A DNA stretch of 64,000 bases from NCBI RefSeq assembly GCF_018991925.1, contig NW_024726283.1:107501-171500 (forward strand), given 5' to 3'. Both the position numbers and the translations under genes were made by a program. Position 1 is the stretch's first letter. Each line of letters opens with the position of its first letter. Shown here in pieces: positions 37,789-49,559 of the stretch. The notes under the pieces are model-generated. The model was given only the letters and a program-made list of their open reading frames with translations. It was not told the origin of the DNA and searched no databases. The stretch comes from Homarus americanus. Taxonomy: Eukaryota; Arthropoda; Malacostraca; Decapoda; Nephropidae.

Positions 37789-38760
37789 GGAAATTGAAAT
37801 CAGTTCACTTATTCTCATACCTGTTGCTATTGCTAGAAGGAGGGCTGCCTTGTGTAGTAATTTATCCCTGTTCAGATTTATATTGTAATTAGGCCCCATA
37901 AGAAGTTTAGTAACTTTTTACAGAGACCAAGGTGGGATTCTCTTAGGCCGAGGGGGTCTCTGAATGAAAAAGGACGATCTTAGCATTTAATAAATCCTTG
38001 GGTTCAAAGTAATATTAATACCCCAAGCCAGAGGGTCAACCAATGCTGATTTATAAGATGCAATTGTCGATCCTTGCAGGCCTTTAACTCTGAACAGAAA
38101 TCCTAAACATTTTGACGCAACTGTTTCCAACAATGATTCTGGAGTTGTTAACTTGATAAATTGTTGAAAAGATTCCAAGCTTTCTCATATTGCATAGAAG
38201 TTTGAGGTCTATGACCTGCTAATACTTGGTTAGCTGTATCACGATTACCCAACAACCTATTTAAAGTCCTTTTGAAAAACCCCAAGCGTGAAGTGCCAAG
38301 GATATCTCGAACTGAGAATGTAGTACCTGGTATAGACATCCTTGTTGCAATTGTAGCGGATTCGGGCACCAGTCCAACAGATCCAGGCACCAAGGTTGTA
38401 TGATCCAATATAGTGCAATTAAGAGGACCTTGCCTTGGAAGGATCTGAGTTTGTGAACGACTTTGGGCAATATTTTCACAGGTGGGAACAGATAGATTGA
38501 ATTCCAAAGGTTCCAATCTAAGAATAGTGCATTTACTAAAAGATTAGACCTCTCCAGAGATGCATAAAGTTGCATCTTGTGATTTTTAGGGAGGCAAAGA
38601 GATCTATCTTTGGAGTTCCAAACTTCTTCACTAGACTCTTGAACTCTGATACCTTTAGGGACCATTCTGTTTCTGTCAATACTGGCCGGAGACGGGACAG
38701 CGCATCTGCCCAATTGTTTTATACTCCCGGTATATAAGTTGCTTTGAGGTAAAGTGTTTG
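37789..38760 (-). pseudogene. DIRS tyrosine recombinase, N-terminal and box I part
   Basis: Minus-strand frames: VLAGHRPQTSMQYEKAWNLF (core-binding domain start, at about 38,230-38,165), CLGFLFRVKGLQGSTIASYK, then across stops LLHKAALLLAIATGMRISEL (box I catalytic Arg, about 37,800-37,860). Frameshifts and stops occur between the pieces. Sequence from 38,260 to 38,760 is the linker between RNase H and recombinase. Confidence 0.75.
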
Positions 38761-38881
38761 TATTACACAAACACTGAAGATTTTTTTCTGACAGTTGTAG
38801 AAGGGCCAACACCTGGTTGAGCCTTGATGATTGAAACAAAACACTGCCATTTTGTTGTCCATGGCAAAAAGGATTGTTATA
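38761..38881 (-). pseudogene. DIRS RNase H, C-terminal end
   Basis: Minus-strand frame with ILFAMDNKMAVFCFNHQGS (catalytic Asp in the DNK motif) and LKATYIPGV, the usual end of a DIRS RNase H domain. It joins RT/RNase H at 40,961 in phase across MITE B2 once one TA is removed. Confidence 0.8.
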
Positions 38882-40958
38882 CCGTCATCCCTCACTTTAC
38901 GCGGTCCCACATTCCGCGTTTCCACGTTTAGGCGGTACCCTGCCAGAACCCAGGATGCTCACATTCCGCGGTGGGTATACCCCTTTACGCGGGTGAAGTA
39001 CAGTATAATTTTTGTATTTAGCTCATAAAATTCATACAAATTATCCAGCCAGAATATAATTTACATTGTAAGTATTTTGTTTACTCTGAGTAAATATGTT
39101 ATCTTTTGTGCAAAATATATGACATTTATATTCAAAATATTCCTGGTCTTGCAAGGAATCCAGCAATGTCAATTATATTATCCTAACTTTAGTCTGAGGT
39201 ATTATTTATTACTAAAAGTTAAAATCTAGTTTTTTCACCCAACATTTCTCTGGTAGGGAGGGAAGGTGGGGGGTGGCGGGGAGGGTTGGGACTGACCGAC
39301 CATCTGGCGCAGTTGGAAGAGGGGGGAGGCAAGGTGGGGTATTTGATTGACATATAGTGTCGTGAAGAATTTTTTTTTTTATTAACTGAAGATATGTGTT
39401 TTAGCTCATAAAATTCATACAAATTACCCGGCCAGAACATAATTTACATTGCTGGAATTCTTACAATTTGATAATCATTTTGAATATAAACATCATAGAT
39501 TTTGCATTAGACATACAAATTTTAGATCTAATGTAAGTATTTTGTTTACTCTGAGTAAATATGTTATCTTTTGTGCAAAATATATGACATTTATATTCAA
39601 AATATTCCTGGTCTTGCAAGGAATCCAGCAATGTCAATTATATTATCCTAACTTTAGTCTGAGGTATTATTTATTACTAAAAGTTAAAATCTAGTTTTTT
39701 CACCCAACATTTCTCTGGTAGGGAGGGAAGGTGGGGGGTGGCGGGGAGGGTTGGGACTGACCGACCATCTGGCGCAGTTGGAAGAGGGGGGAGGCAAGGT
39801 GGGGTATTTGATTGACATATAGTGTCGTGAAGAATTTTTTTTTTTATTAACTGAAGATATGTGTTTTAGCTCATAAAATTCATACAAATTACCCGGCCAG
39901 AACATAATTTACATTGCTGGAATTCTTACAATTTGATAATCATTTTGAATATAAACATCATAGATTTTGCATTAGACATACAAATTTTAGATCTAATGTA
40001 AGTATTTTGTTTACTCTGAGTAAATATGTTATCTTTTGTGCAAAATATATGACATTTATATTCAAAATATTCCTGGTCTTACAAGGAATCCAGCAATGTC
40101 AATTATATTATCCTAACTTTAGTTTGAGGTATTATTTATTACTATACTGTAGGGGTATCGAGATATTAATGTTGTCTAGCACTCAGGATGGAAGGAAACT
40201 CTAATGTGGTTTTCTTATATAATATAAGTTATATGATAGACAGTCTGGTGCTGGAGGTGCCGTGTGGTGAGGAGCTGCTCAGTAGAGACGTTCGGTGAGT
40301 AGCGTGTTGAAAGAGGTAGATGTGCAGGAGCTTCGTTAGAGAAGATGTTGCCTGTTGCTGGCCTCCTGGTTGAATGAATGCTGACAGCGTGGAGCTTGCT
40401 GGAGGAGGTGTTGCTTGTTCAGGAAGATGGGCAGAATGAATCTCAATGGAGAGACAGAGCTTATATACCCAGCAGCAGCCGCCAGTCCTCTATGAATCAT
40501 GTTGGGAAAACCCAGAAAGTCGCCGTTGAATAGTTTCGTTGCTAGGCTACCGTACCATCTGGTGTCAGCTCTCGCTTGGTTGCTAGGATACGGCAGCGTG
40601 TCGGAATGCGATACGCAGTTGTATGGGAGACGTCCACTACAATACCTTAAAATCTAGTGGTTTTCCCCAAAAAATTTCTCAGAGAGGGAAGAGCCAGCAA
40701 GTGTAGTGTGAGAAGAGGGGAAGGGAGTCGAGTCCATTATTTGAATGGACATTAAGTTGGCGACTGTATTTCTCTATTTCTCTTAAGTATTAATTGTTTT
40801 TACTAGAACATAGGTATTGTGTCGGAAAAAGTGGAGTTTGGGGGTCAGCCGGTCTCTATTTCATTTAGTCCCATATGTTATGTTGTTCACTTTACGCGTT
40901 TCTCGCTTTACGCGGGCCTCCGTGGGTTGAATTAACCGCGTAAAGTGAGGGTTCACTG
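38882..40958 (+). mobile_element. Satellite-bearing MITE B2 (three monomers) with a solo LTR inside
   Basis: B-family ends (ccgtcatccctcactttacg at left, cgcgtaaagtgagggttcactg at right in part), TA at 38,880-38,881 and 40,959-40,960, inserted in DIRS RNase H without loss of phase. Monomers start at about 39,018 (with an internal deletion), 39,401 and 39,866. The 465-bp unit is repeated almost without change between 39,065-39,530 and 39,530-39,995. A solo LTR interrupts the right part. Confidence 0.9.
40148..40641 (-). mobile_element. Solo LTR with 4-bp target duplication
   Basis: 494 bp starting TGTAG and ending CTACA, flanked by ATAC at 40,144-40,147 and 40,642-40,645. MITE A4 and other B copies show the same monomer junction uninterrupted. 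On the minus strand gggtatataagc at about 40,455-40,470 looks like a TATA box, which suggests this orientation. TG...CA ends plus a 4-bp duplication fit a Ty3/Gypsy-type LTR left after recombination. No internal region. Confidence 0.82.
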
Positions 40959-40960
40959 TA

Positions 40961-42096
40961 TTCTGTAAATTTGGGTTTGCCGACAAAAAGAATAGGACCA
41001 CTGTTAATTCTTTTACATTTATGTGTTTGTCCCAAAAGAAGTTGCTCCACTTCCCTTGACTGAATTCCCCTATTGAGGAATGGTATCCCCATCCTATTTC
41101 GGACGCATCCGTACAAACTACCAGACCTGTTTGAGGCGAAACCCAGGGAGAGGAACCAATTAGATTGTCCAACTTTGTCCACCATAGCAGATGATTCTTT
41201 ATCTGAATAGGGAGAGAAGAAGCAATATTTCTGCTTCTGTGGAGCAACTTTGAGCCCAGATGAGATAGTTGCTTTTTCCTTAACTTTCCCAATGGAACCA
41301 CTATTGTGGCAAAATTCAACAGACCCAGAAGTTTTTCCCAATCTTGCCAAGAAACCTTGTGCTTTACACAAAAGGCTTCTACTTGGTTTATCACATCTGT
41401 TACTTTTGCTTCTGGTAGACTGACTGACTGCTGATTTGTATCCCACTGGAAACCTAACCAATCCCACTTTTGACATGGTATTAAATTTGATTTTACCTGG
41501 TTTATCTTTAATCCCAGGTTTTGAAATAGTACTAGAGTACATTGGGTCACCCTTTGACAAGCTTCGAAAGTGTTTCTCACTATCCGCCAATTGTCTAGAT
41601 AAGCAAAGGTTTTTATGCCCTCCTTCGCAAGGATCTCTCTGGGGATGTTCGCCAGTTTTGGCTTTTGGCGCAATCGTCAGGCTGAATGGCATCACTGTGA
41701 ATTGATGACTTGCATCCCCCACTTTGAACACTAGAAACTTTCTGTACCTGGGGGCAACAGGAACATGATAATAGGCATCTTCATGATCCACTTTGAGATC
41801 CAAGCATTGGGCGGAAGTAGATGCCTCAGATGATCGTAAGTGAGCATCTTGAAACTTCTTTTTTTTTTTCTTTTTTTTTGGGGGGGGTAATAAATTTGTT
41901 CAGGACTCAAAGATCCAAAATCCATCTTAATTTGTCGCTGCCTTTCTCTGGGAACTGGGAATAGGCGAGACATGAAACATTTCTCTGACTGTAACAGTTC
42001 TATGACACCTCTGTTTAATAGTTGAATTACAAATTCAGTAAGTAAGGGTGTTTGTTTTTTACCCGTTTTTTGAAACGTTAGGGGAGGGCGCCTCAA
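40961..42096 (-). pseudogene. DIRS reverse transcriptase and RNase H
   Basis: Minus-strand frames: LLNRGVIELLQSEKCFMSRL (RT start, 42,096-41,731 frame), DHEDAYYHVPVAPRYRKFLV (41,803 frame), then the long 41,673-40,861 frame with FAYLDNWRIV (catalytic YLDN, the DIRS variant of YxDD), LGLLNFATIVVPLGKLR, VVCTDASEIGWGYHSS (RNase H Asp) and HINVKELTVV (RNase H Glu). A poly-A/T insertion at about 41,862-41,890 and frameshifts break it. MITE B2 follows. Confidence 0.88.
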
Positions 42097-42193
42097 CCAA
42101 GCCCATGTGAGGCCCCCTTTGATTGTCTTGTAAGCCTATATGGAAGAAGTCCATCTGTTTTCCCAACCCCCTAGACGACCCAGCTGTCTGATT

Positions 42194-43585
42194 TCATTGG
42201 AAGGGAGTGGATGCTGATGTGGTGGAATAAGGTCTCCTTCCGCTTCTGAACAAACAGTCACCCCTATTACCTCTTTGATTATTTCCTCCTCTAAAGTTTT
42301 CTCTAGGTTGATAACTGAACCGAGCAGCTAGTCCTGTTCCCCTGTAAAACCTTCCTCTTTTAGATTTCCAAAAGGTCTGAGGACTCATGGGAACAGTAAT
42401 ATTAATAGCTTGCTCAACAGCAGATCTATATTTAACCAATGATTGTTCATCAAACAAAGTAGGAGAAAGAGGGGAAGAACGTAGCAATGAATAAGCACTA
42501 CCACTTGAAGCATTATTTGTGGCTTGCTCCCTTAGCTGGACTTTAGTGTTAGGGCTTTCAACAACATATCAAAAATGAGTTGTACAGGGAATATGGGGTC
42601 CCTTGTAATGCAGCAGCGAAACATTTGTCCACTTCTGAATTTTCTTCATAGTCCAGTACAAACTTAGTTAATAACTGACACATCATAATTGTGGGAATGA
42701 ATGTTAAGTCTTTCAATACATTAGCCAGACTTCGTCTATTTCAGAGATCATCTTTGGGCAAATATCAGGCCAAGAAAGTGTAGTATCACCTACCCAAAAC
42801 AATGAATGATGACCCACAGTTGCTTGTGCTTCCTGTCTCTTTGTAAGTGCTGAGAATCAGGAAGTTTAGAAACATTTTCGTAAAATACCTTGAATAAGGA
42901 AGCCACAGATTCAGATGTAGTAGAAAACAAAGAAGACTTAGATCTTACCAATGTTATCCAAGACCTGTTGGGATCATCCTTACACTCAATGTTATCCATC
43001 AGCTGCGTGGCAGTTGACAGCAGCCTGTTTCACTCATAGCAACCAACACTCTTGCCCCAGGTGGAAGTGGTTGCCAAAATGTGGGTAGGATGAAGTCAGT
43101 CTCAACAGGCTCTTCCTGCTCAAGAGACTGAATACTGTGATTAAAACCAGCCTATCGTCCTGATCCTGGAATCCACTGAAATCAGACTGAGTAGATAGAG
43201 ATTTTTTTAGACTTCCTACAGCCCCATTGTCTGGAAAGTCCGATAATTTTTTTTTTTTTGAGCAGAAGCAGGCTTGTCTAAGTGGGGATTATGTTTCTTA
43301 CTTAACACCAATAAACCTAAACTTTCTGCCAACTTGGGATCTTTCCATTGTTTTACATTTAAATATTTACTTCAAGGCCTTATTCCACCTATTTTTAATT
43401 TGGACCTGCAATAATTCTTTCTTATCACCTGTAGCTTGATGAAATTTAAAAATTTGATCATAACAAACTGAACAATCCATTAGTGAAAATAGGTTATTTG
43501 AGACACAGCTGCCATGAATTATGCAAGCCACATGAGGATCTATCTTAGTAATCCAAGTGGCTCTACATTTTTTATAATTACATGT
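42194..43585 (-). pseudogene. DIRS gag-like region
   Basis: 42,487-42,194 is an Arg/Gly-rich segment (FRGGNNQRGNRGD), typical of the tail of DIRS gag proteins. 43,585-43,367 has Cys/His spacing (NYKKCRATWITKIDPHVACI, then LMDCSVCYDQI) as in a zinc-binding gag segment. The sequence between is decayed coding sequence with stops. Nucleic-acid packaging role inferred from position and composition. Confidence 0.6.
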
Positions 43586-43586
43586 A

Positions 43587-45058
43587 CAGGTTGTACCTCT
43601 CCAGTCCGGCATTCTGTGGTCCGGAAACTCCCGTGGTCCAGAACGATTTTAGTTTGTCCAATAGGTAGATAGGCAGCTTTTTTTTTTTTTTAATCTGAAT
43701 TATTATTATTATTACAGGAGTATTAAATTTTTGCCCCTCAGGCCCCAATGTGGGTCAGTGACCTATGCCCGGGTGGGCTAATCCCCTTAAAAAAAAAAAA
43801 AGCCGGGGGAAATTAAGGTTTGTTTACATCCAGTTCGGCTGCTCTCTCTCTGTGCTTGTCTATACAGAGTACAACATTTAACCCTTCAATATATATTCTA
43901 GCAGTAAATAAGTGTTGCTTTCATATTCTTAAGTAGAGTAATGACGACATGTTTTCACGTGTGCGCACTTACATACGCTCAGTCTCACTTTTTTTTTTAC
44001 CATTGATGGTTAGCTACTTATATTGTTCCATTTATTAACATTAAATAACATTACAGGTACTTCAAGCAACCATATTAATTTTTTTACATTAATTTTACTA
44101 CAGCTAAACTCAGGGTCTTATTTTCTTCAGTTTTATATGTAGAACCAATCAGTCACTGGTTTCGTAAGCTTTAACATAAACAATGCCGGCAGCCGTCTCG
44201 TCTCCTCTAATATTCCATGTATTATTAATAAATTGTATTGTTAATTTTGCACACACGTACATTAATTCAATAAAAACAAATTCAGAAACATTAATTAAAA
44301 TATATAAGAACAGTAAATAAGTGTTGCTTTCATATTCTTATGTAAAGTAATGACGATATGTTTTCACGTGTGCGCACTTACATACGCGATCTCTCTTTTT
44401 TCTTTACCATTATCGTTAGCTACTTCTATTGTTCCATTTATTAACATTATATAACATTACTTAAAACAACCATATTAATTTTACTACAGCTACAACCAAG
44501 GTCTTATTTTCTTCAGTTTTATATGTAGAACCAGTCAGTCACTGGTTTTGTAATCAACAAAAACAATGCTGTGTCATTTCCTCATGTGTTTTAATTTTCT
44601 ATGTATTATTAATGAATTGTATTGCTCATTTTGCACACATAAACATTAATTCAATAAAAAAGACATTCAGTAATAAACAATAATGAATCTTTTGTACATA
44701 AGAGAAATGACGCTGTTTACACGATTATGCCCGTTGTCTGCATGTTGGCGGGCCGTTGAAACCCGTCAAAATTCAAGTTTCCGCCGTCAAAATTTTTATT
44801 TATTTATTTTTTTGTGTGTTCCAATAAAATACGTTAAGAATTAAAAACTCGCGAAATTTGAGAAGCTACTATACGACATTTAACCCTTCAATATGTCTTC
44901 AAAGAGACCATGATGCAGAGAAAATGGTGCTAGTGCTTCCAGGCATAAGCACAAGTCACTATCTATCCAGGAAAAGGGTGAATTTCCATGGTCCGGCAAT
45001 TTCCATGGTCCGGCACCGGTCAGGTCCCGAGGTTGCCGGACTAGAGAGGCACAACCTG
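43587..45058. mobile_element. MITE L1 (CCGGCA-type ends), TA-flanked
   Basis: Left end CAGGTTGTACCTCTCCAGTC, right end inverse of CAGGTTGTGCCTCTCTAGTC; TA at 43,585-43,586 and 45,059-45,060. DIRS gag frame continues in phase across it. The interior has an internal duplication (43,860-44,280 resembles 44,285-44,690) and a block of repeat W at 43,690-43,800. No ORF. Same family as L2. Confidence 0.88.
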
Positions 45059-45109
45059 TAGTATAGCCCCCTTGGGTCTTAGGTGAAACTACTACTACTG
45101 AATTCAATT

Positions 45110-46580
45110 TCTCTACTGACAGACAATTCCTTGTATGTAGTGCCTGAGCTAAACTTTCTAGTCCTTGTAGCTCATCACTCAATACTATCAACTCCTTGTG
45201 TGTAGTGTATGAGCTGAACTTTCTAGTTCTTGTAGCTCATCACTCAATACTATCAACTCCTTGTATGGTATGTAGTGTAGGAGCTGAACTTTCTAGTTCT
45301 TGTAGCTCATCACTCAATACTATCAACTCCTTGTATGGTATGTAGTGTAGGAGCTGAACTTTCTAGTTCTTGTAGCTCATCACTCAATACTATCAACTCC
45401 TTGTATGGTATGTAGTGTAGGAGCTGAACTTTCTAGTTCTTGTAGCTCATCACTCAATACTATCAACTCCTTGTACGGTATGTAGTGTAGGAGCTGAACT
45501 TTCTAGTTCTTGTAGCTCATCACTCAATACTATCAACTCCTTGTATGGTATGTAGTGTAGGAGCTGAACTTTCTGGTTCTTGTAGCTCATCACTCAATAC
45601 AGTGACCCCTCCGTTAACAAACTCAATCCGTTCCAGAAGGTCGTTCGTTAACCGAAACCATTGTTTCAATGGGTTTTTGGGTAATTGATTCCAGCTCACC
45701 GAAAATTTCCTAAATTCAACAAAAATGATAGAAAAGTTCACTTACTTTGAGGTGTGTGTGTAGAAGGCTCCTGGATGATGATGATGATGATGGGATTTAG
45801 AATGGGGGTGGAGGAGAAGGAAGAAGAGAAGGCATTGGGGTGGAAGAAGTCACCCCATGGCACCATTTCACCCATAAAATTTTAGCTCTCTTGGTGTAAT
45901 TCAAGATTATTTTCTTTAAATCAACACTGCACTGCATTATATATTGTCAATATGTAAAATATATTTCAAAATGACCAATAATTTGCTTGGAAACACAGAA
46001 AAAAGCGTTTAGTTGAAGAGAGTCTCAAGCAAGATGTTACCTCCAGTGAAAACAGAGAGAGACTAACTCCTGTTTGCTGTGTTAAGAGGCTGGATGCCGC
46101 GCATTAAACTAGTCACTTTACCTTCAATTATGTTCAATAATTGTTAAAATGACTAAAAATTGAATATTAAACTTTTAAAATTATTGAATAGTATAAACTT
46201 CTTGATATTTACTAAAATAGTAAGGAATTTAAGCCCTAGAACCGATTAATGTATTGGCGGACTGATACTAAAGCTGGTTGCCCGGTCAGTGCAAGCGAAA
46301 ACATGTTGAGGTCGGTTCGTAAGAACTTCGTTAACCGAATTTTTTTTCATTAACCGAATTGAAGATCCTTATGGAAGGCAGTTCGTTAATCGAAATTACG
46401 TTAACCGAGGTGTTCGTTAAACGAGGGGTCACTGTACTATCAACTCCTTGTATGGTATGTAGTGTAGGAGCTGAACTTTCTGGTTCTTGTAGCTCATCAC
46501 TCAATACTATCAACTCCATGTGTGTAGTGTATGAGCTGAACTTTCTAGTTCTTGTAGCTCATCACACAATACTATCTAAG
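45110..46580. repeat. 70-bp minisatellite in the DIRS gag region
   Basis: Head-to-tail units (start points of cactcaatac at 45,176, 45,241, 45,311, 45,381, 45,451, 45,521, 45,591), resuming after MITE Jm2 at 46,435-46,565. The ancestral unit is coding on the minus strand (SDELQGLESLAQALHTRN), but the 70-bp period is not a multiple of three, so expansion destroyed the frame. Units differ by few bases. Confidence 0.92.
45600..46434 (-). mobile_element. MITE Jm2, deletion derivative of Tigger J, inside the minisatellite
   Basis: Ends CAGTGACCCCTCCGTTAACA and the inverse of CAGTGACCCCTCGTTTAACG. TA at 45,598-45,599 and 46,435-46,436; neighbouring minisatellite units give the uninterrupted register (caatactatcaac). 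It carries J leader and 3' UTR sequence with a short GAT run; transposase deleted. Confidence 0.93.
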
Positions 46581-46606
46581 AGGACACCATGAGTCACATT
46601 ACAGTA

Positions 46607-47784
46607 CAGTTGTACCCCGCTTAACGCGGTTTCACTTAACGCGATTTCTCATATACGCGGTGCCTCGCCAGAACCGAAGTTTCACTTAACGCGGTTCATC
46701 TACTCATATACGCGGTGAAGTTTAATAAATTTTTTTTTTTATTTAGCTCATAAAATTCATACAAATTACCCGGCCAGAATATAATTTACAATGCTGGAAT
46801 TCTTACAATATGATGATCATTTTGAATACAAACATCATAGATTTTGCATTAGACATACAAATTTTAGATATAATGTTTACTCTGAGTAAATATGTTATCT
46901 TTTGTGCAAAATATATGACATTTATATTCAAAATATTCCTGGTCTTACAAGGAATCCAGCAATGTCAATTATATTATCCTAACTTTAATCTGAGTTATTA
47001 TTTATTACTAAAAATGTAAATTACTATTTTCTCCCAAAGCTTCTCTGGTAGGGAGGGTTGGTGGCGGGACCGACCATCTGGCGCGGTTGGAAGAGGGGGG
47101 GAGGCAAGGTGGGGTACTTTGATTGACAGATAGTGTCGTGAAGAATATTTTTTTTTTTATTAACTGAAGATATTTGTTTTAGCTCATAAAATTCATACAA
47201 ATTACCCGGCCAGAATATAATTTACATTGCTGGAATTCTTACAATTTGATGATCATTTTGAATATAAACATCATAGATTTTGCATTAGACATACAAATTT
47301 TAGATATAATGTTTACTCTGAGTAAATATGTTATCTTTTGTGCAAAATATATGACATTTATATTCAAAATATTCCTGGTCTTACAAGGAATGCAGCAATG
47401 TCAATTATATTATCCTAACTTTAGTTTGAGGTATTATTTATTAAAATCTAGTGGTTTTCCCCAAAAAATTTCTCAGAGAGGGAAGAGCCAGCAGTGTAGT
47501 GTGAGAAGGGGGGGAGGGAGTCGAGTCCATTATTTGAATGGACATTAACTTGGCGACTGTATTTTTCTATTTCTCTTAAGTATTAATTGTGTGCATGTAC
47601 CATCATAAAATTAAGATGTTATTTTTACTAGAACATAGTTGTGTGTCATCAAAAAGTGGAGTTTGGGGGTCGGGCCAGTCTCTATTGGAATTAATCCCAT
47701 ATGTTCTGTTGTTCACTTAACGCGGTTTTCACTTAACGCGGTACCCTGTGGGTTCAATTGACCGCGTTAAGCAGGGTACAACTG
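46607..47784 (+). mobile_element. Satellite-bearing MITE A4 (two monomers)
   Basis: Ends CAGTTGTACCCCGCTTAACG and inverse, TA at 46,605-46,606 and 47,785-47,786. Two monomers (from about 46,742 and 47,178), the first with a shortened G-rich block. It contains the shared 3' subterminal segment. It lies in the 5' region of the DIRS element. Confidence 0.9.
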
Positions 47785-47786
47785 TA

Positions 47787-48583
47787 TATCATTATAAAAA
47801 TATAAGGGAGAAAACATTTTCTCCCAAACTTAATCAATATGATTCAAAATTATCTCATTATTAGTAAGTTAATTCATTAAGATCTCTTATTGTTATATAA
47901 GTCACTCATTTGACAATTATAAACAATTAACTCACCATGACGTATCTCTCTCCCGACTCTTTTCTCAAGTATCCCTTAGCTCAATGAATTTTTTTTTTTT
48001 TACATAAAATAATTTAATTTAGAACATTTTATTTAGAGGGATCATCAAGATCTCTATTTGTTGCCAATCAGGGGCACAGACATTATCCCCCAAGTAATAA
48101 CTTAAGCGAGAATCTCTATGTGCGGACTATCACCCGGCAGGGTTGACAGTGCTGAGTCGCTAACATAGCGCTCTATTGGCAACAGCGTTCACTATTACTC
48201 TAGCAATACTTATTGGGTTGAGAATTCCACCCTGAATTGTTCTCATATAACCCATATTAGGCTGTAAAGTCCATTTCAACATAACTCTAGATTGCTAGGA
48301 AGACCGGAAGGTCAACATTCCGGAAGGAACGCTAAGTCTAGCAGCCTTGCTAAAGTTCGCCTGGAAAGGCTGAACCCACTACTGAGGACATCAAAAATAA
48401 AGTTATGAAGAGAAAAACTCAAATCTGGTCTTTATGCTGAGAGCAATTAGAAAACCAAGGGCGGAAGCCCAAAGGTTTTTTGTGAACGAACATAAGAATA
48501 GGAAGAGAGACAGTCATGGCATTCATACTAGCATGTGAATAATTGGGACAAAGAAAACAGTAAACAGTCTACATATATATATA
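47787..48583. other. DIRS 5' region, no readable gene
   Basis: AT-rich sequence between MITEs A4 and B3, with no frame of coding character. Probably the degenerate gag start or leader of the DIRS element. T-rich tract at 47,991-48,001. Confidence 0.45.
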
Positions 48584-49219
48584 CAGTGAACCCTCACTTT
48601 ACGCGGTCAATTGAACCCACGGCGGCCCGCGTAAAGTGAGAAACGCGTAAAGTGAACAACAAAACATGGGATTAATTGAAATAGAGACCGGGCCGACCCC
48701 CAAACTCCACTTTTTCAGACAATACCTACGTTGTAGTAAAATTAACTTCTTAATTTTATGATGGTATGCACACACAATTAATAATTAAGAGAAATATCAA
48801 TAATATTAGGCTTTTTAACACTTACATTAATAGAAAAGATGGCTGGGCACACGGGGATGGGGCATTGGTTCCGAGGCAGAGGGCAGATTAATGGCCCTCA
48901 CCTGTATCACTTGTATCAATTGTATCACTATCCACCACAGAGGCTTGCAGGGCCTCTTTGTCAAACCCCTCAAAGTCCATATAAGTCCATATCCTCACTA
49001 TCATTATCACTATCACTGACTTGGGCCGGCTGTGGTGGGTGGCGGGTGAAGAACTCGGTAATGTTTTTATGACTGGGCGACCTTGTGCGCACCCTGCTCG
49101 CGCCGCTCTCCGAGTAAAAGGGTACACACACCGCGGAAAGTGAGCATTCCAGTTTCGGCAGGGTACCGCATAAACGTGGAAACGCGTAAAGTGAAACCGC
49201 GTAAAGCGGGGTTTTACTG
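48584..49219 (-). mobile_element. MITE B3: deletion derivative retaining the transposase C-terminus of Tigger K
   Basis: Ends CAGTGAACCCTCACTTTACG and inverse, in a TA-rich flank. The left half is the B-family subterminal block. The right half (about 48,836-49,080) matches 476-660, the 3' end of the K transposase gene, including on the minus strand ITEFFTRHPPQPAQVSDSD. It therefore links the B-type terminal repeats to the K transposase. 636 bp. Confidence 0.88.
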
Positions 49220-49221
49220 TA

Positions 49222-49559
49222 TATATAAATAGATATAGTATTCACATATTCTCTTTCAGTGAAGATGTGCCCGGGAGGGCGCAGCGACATTCACTGAGTG
49301 ACTTAAAGGCAAGGGATAGTCACATTGATCTAAACGACTTCACAAAGAAGACGTGTTGTTGTCGCCATGACTGACCAGAGATCGTATAAGAAATTGTCCC
49401 AAATACAATAATTGAGAGACATAACAAAATAAAAGTCACTCTACTTCATCACTGTGCTAATAAGTACAAATACCGTATATAAAATCCTTGCGGAGCTTAG
49501 CATTTCAGCAATTACAACACAAATTCTCAGAGCTCTCCATTGTTTGTACTTATAGCTGA
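49222..49559. other. Non-coding between B3 and the DIRS right ITR
   Basis: No recognisable gene or repeat apart from the B3 boundary. Presumed DIRS leader. Confidence 0.4.

Noticed and set aside
45110..46580. CRISPR-like array
   Set aside because: Units are contiguous 70-bp minisatellite copies without unique spacers, in a eukaryotic retrotransposon.
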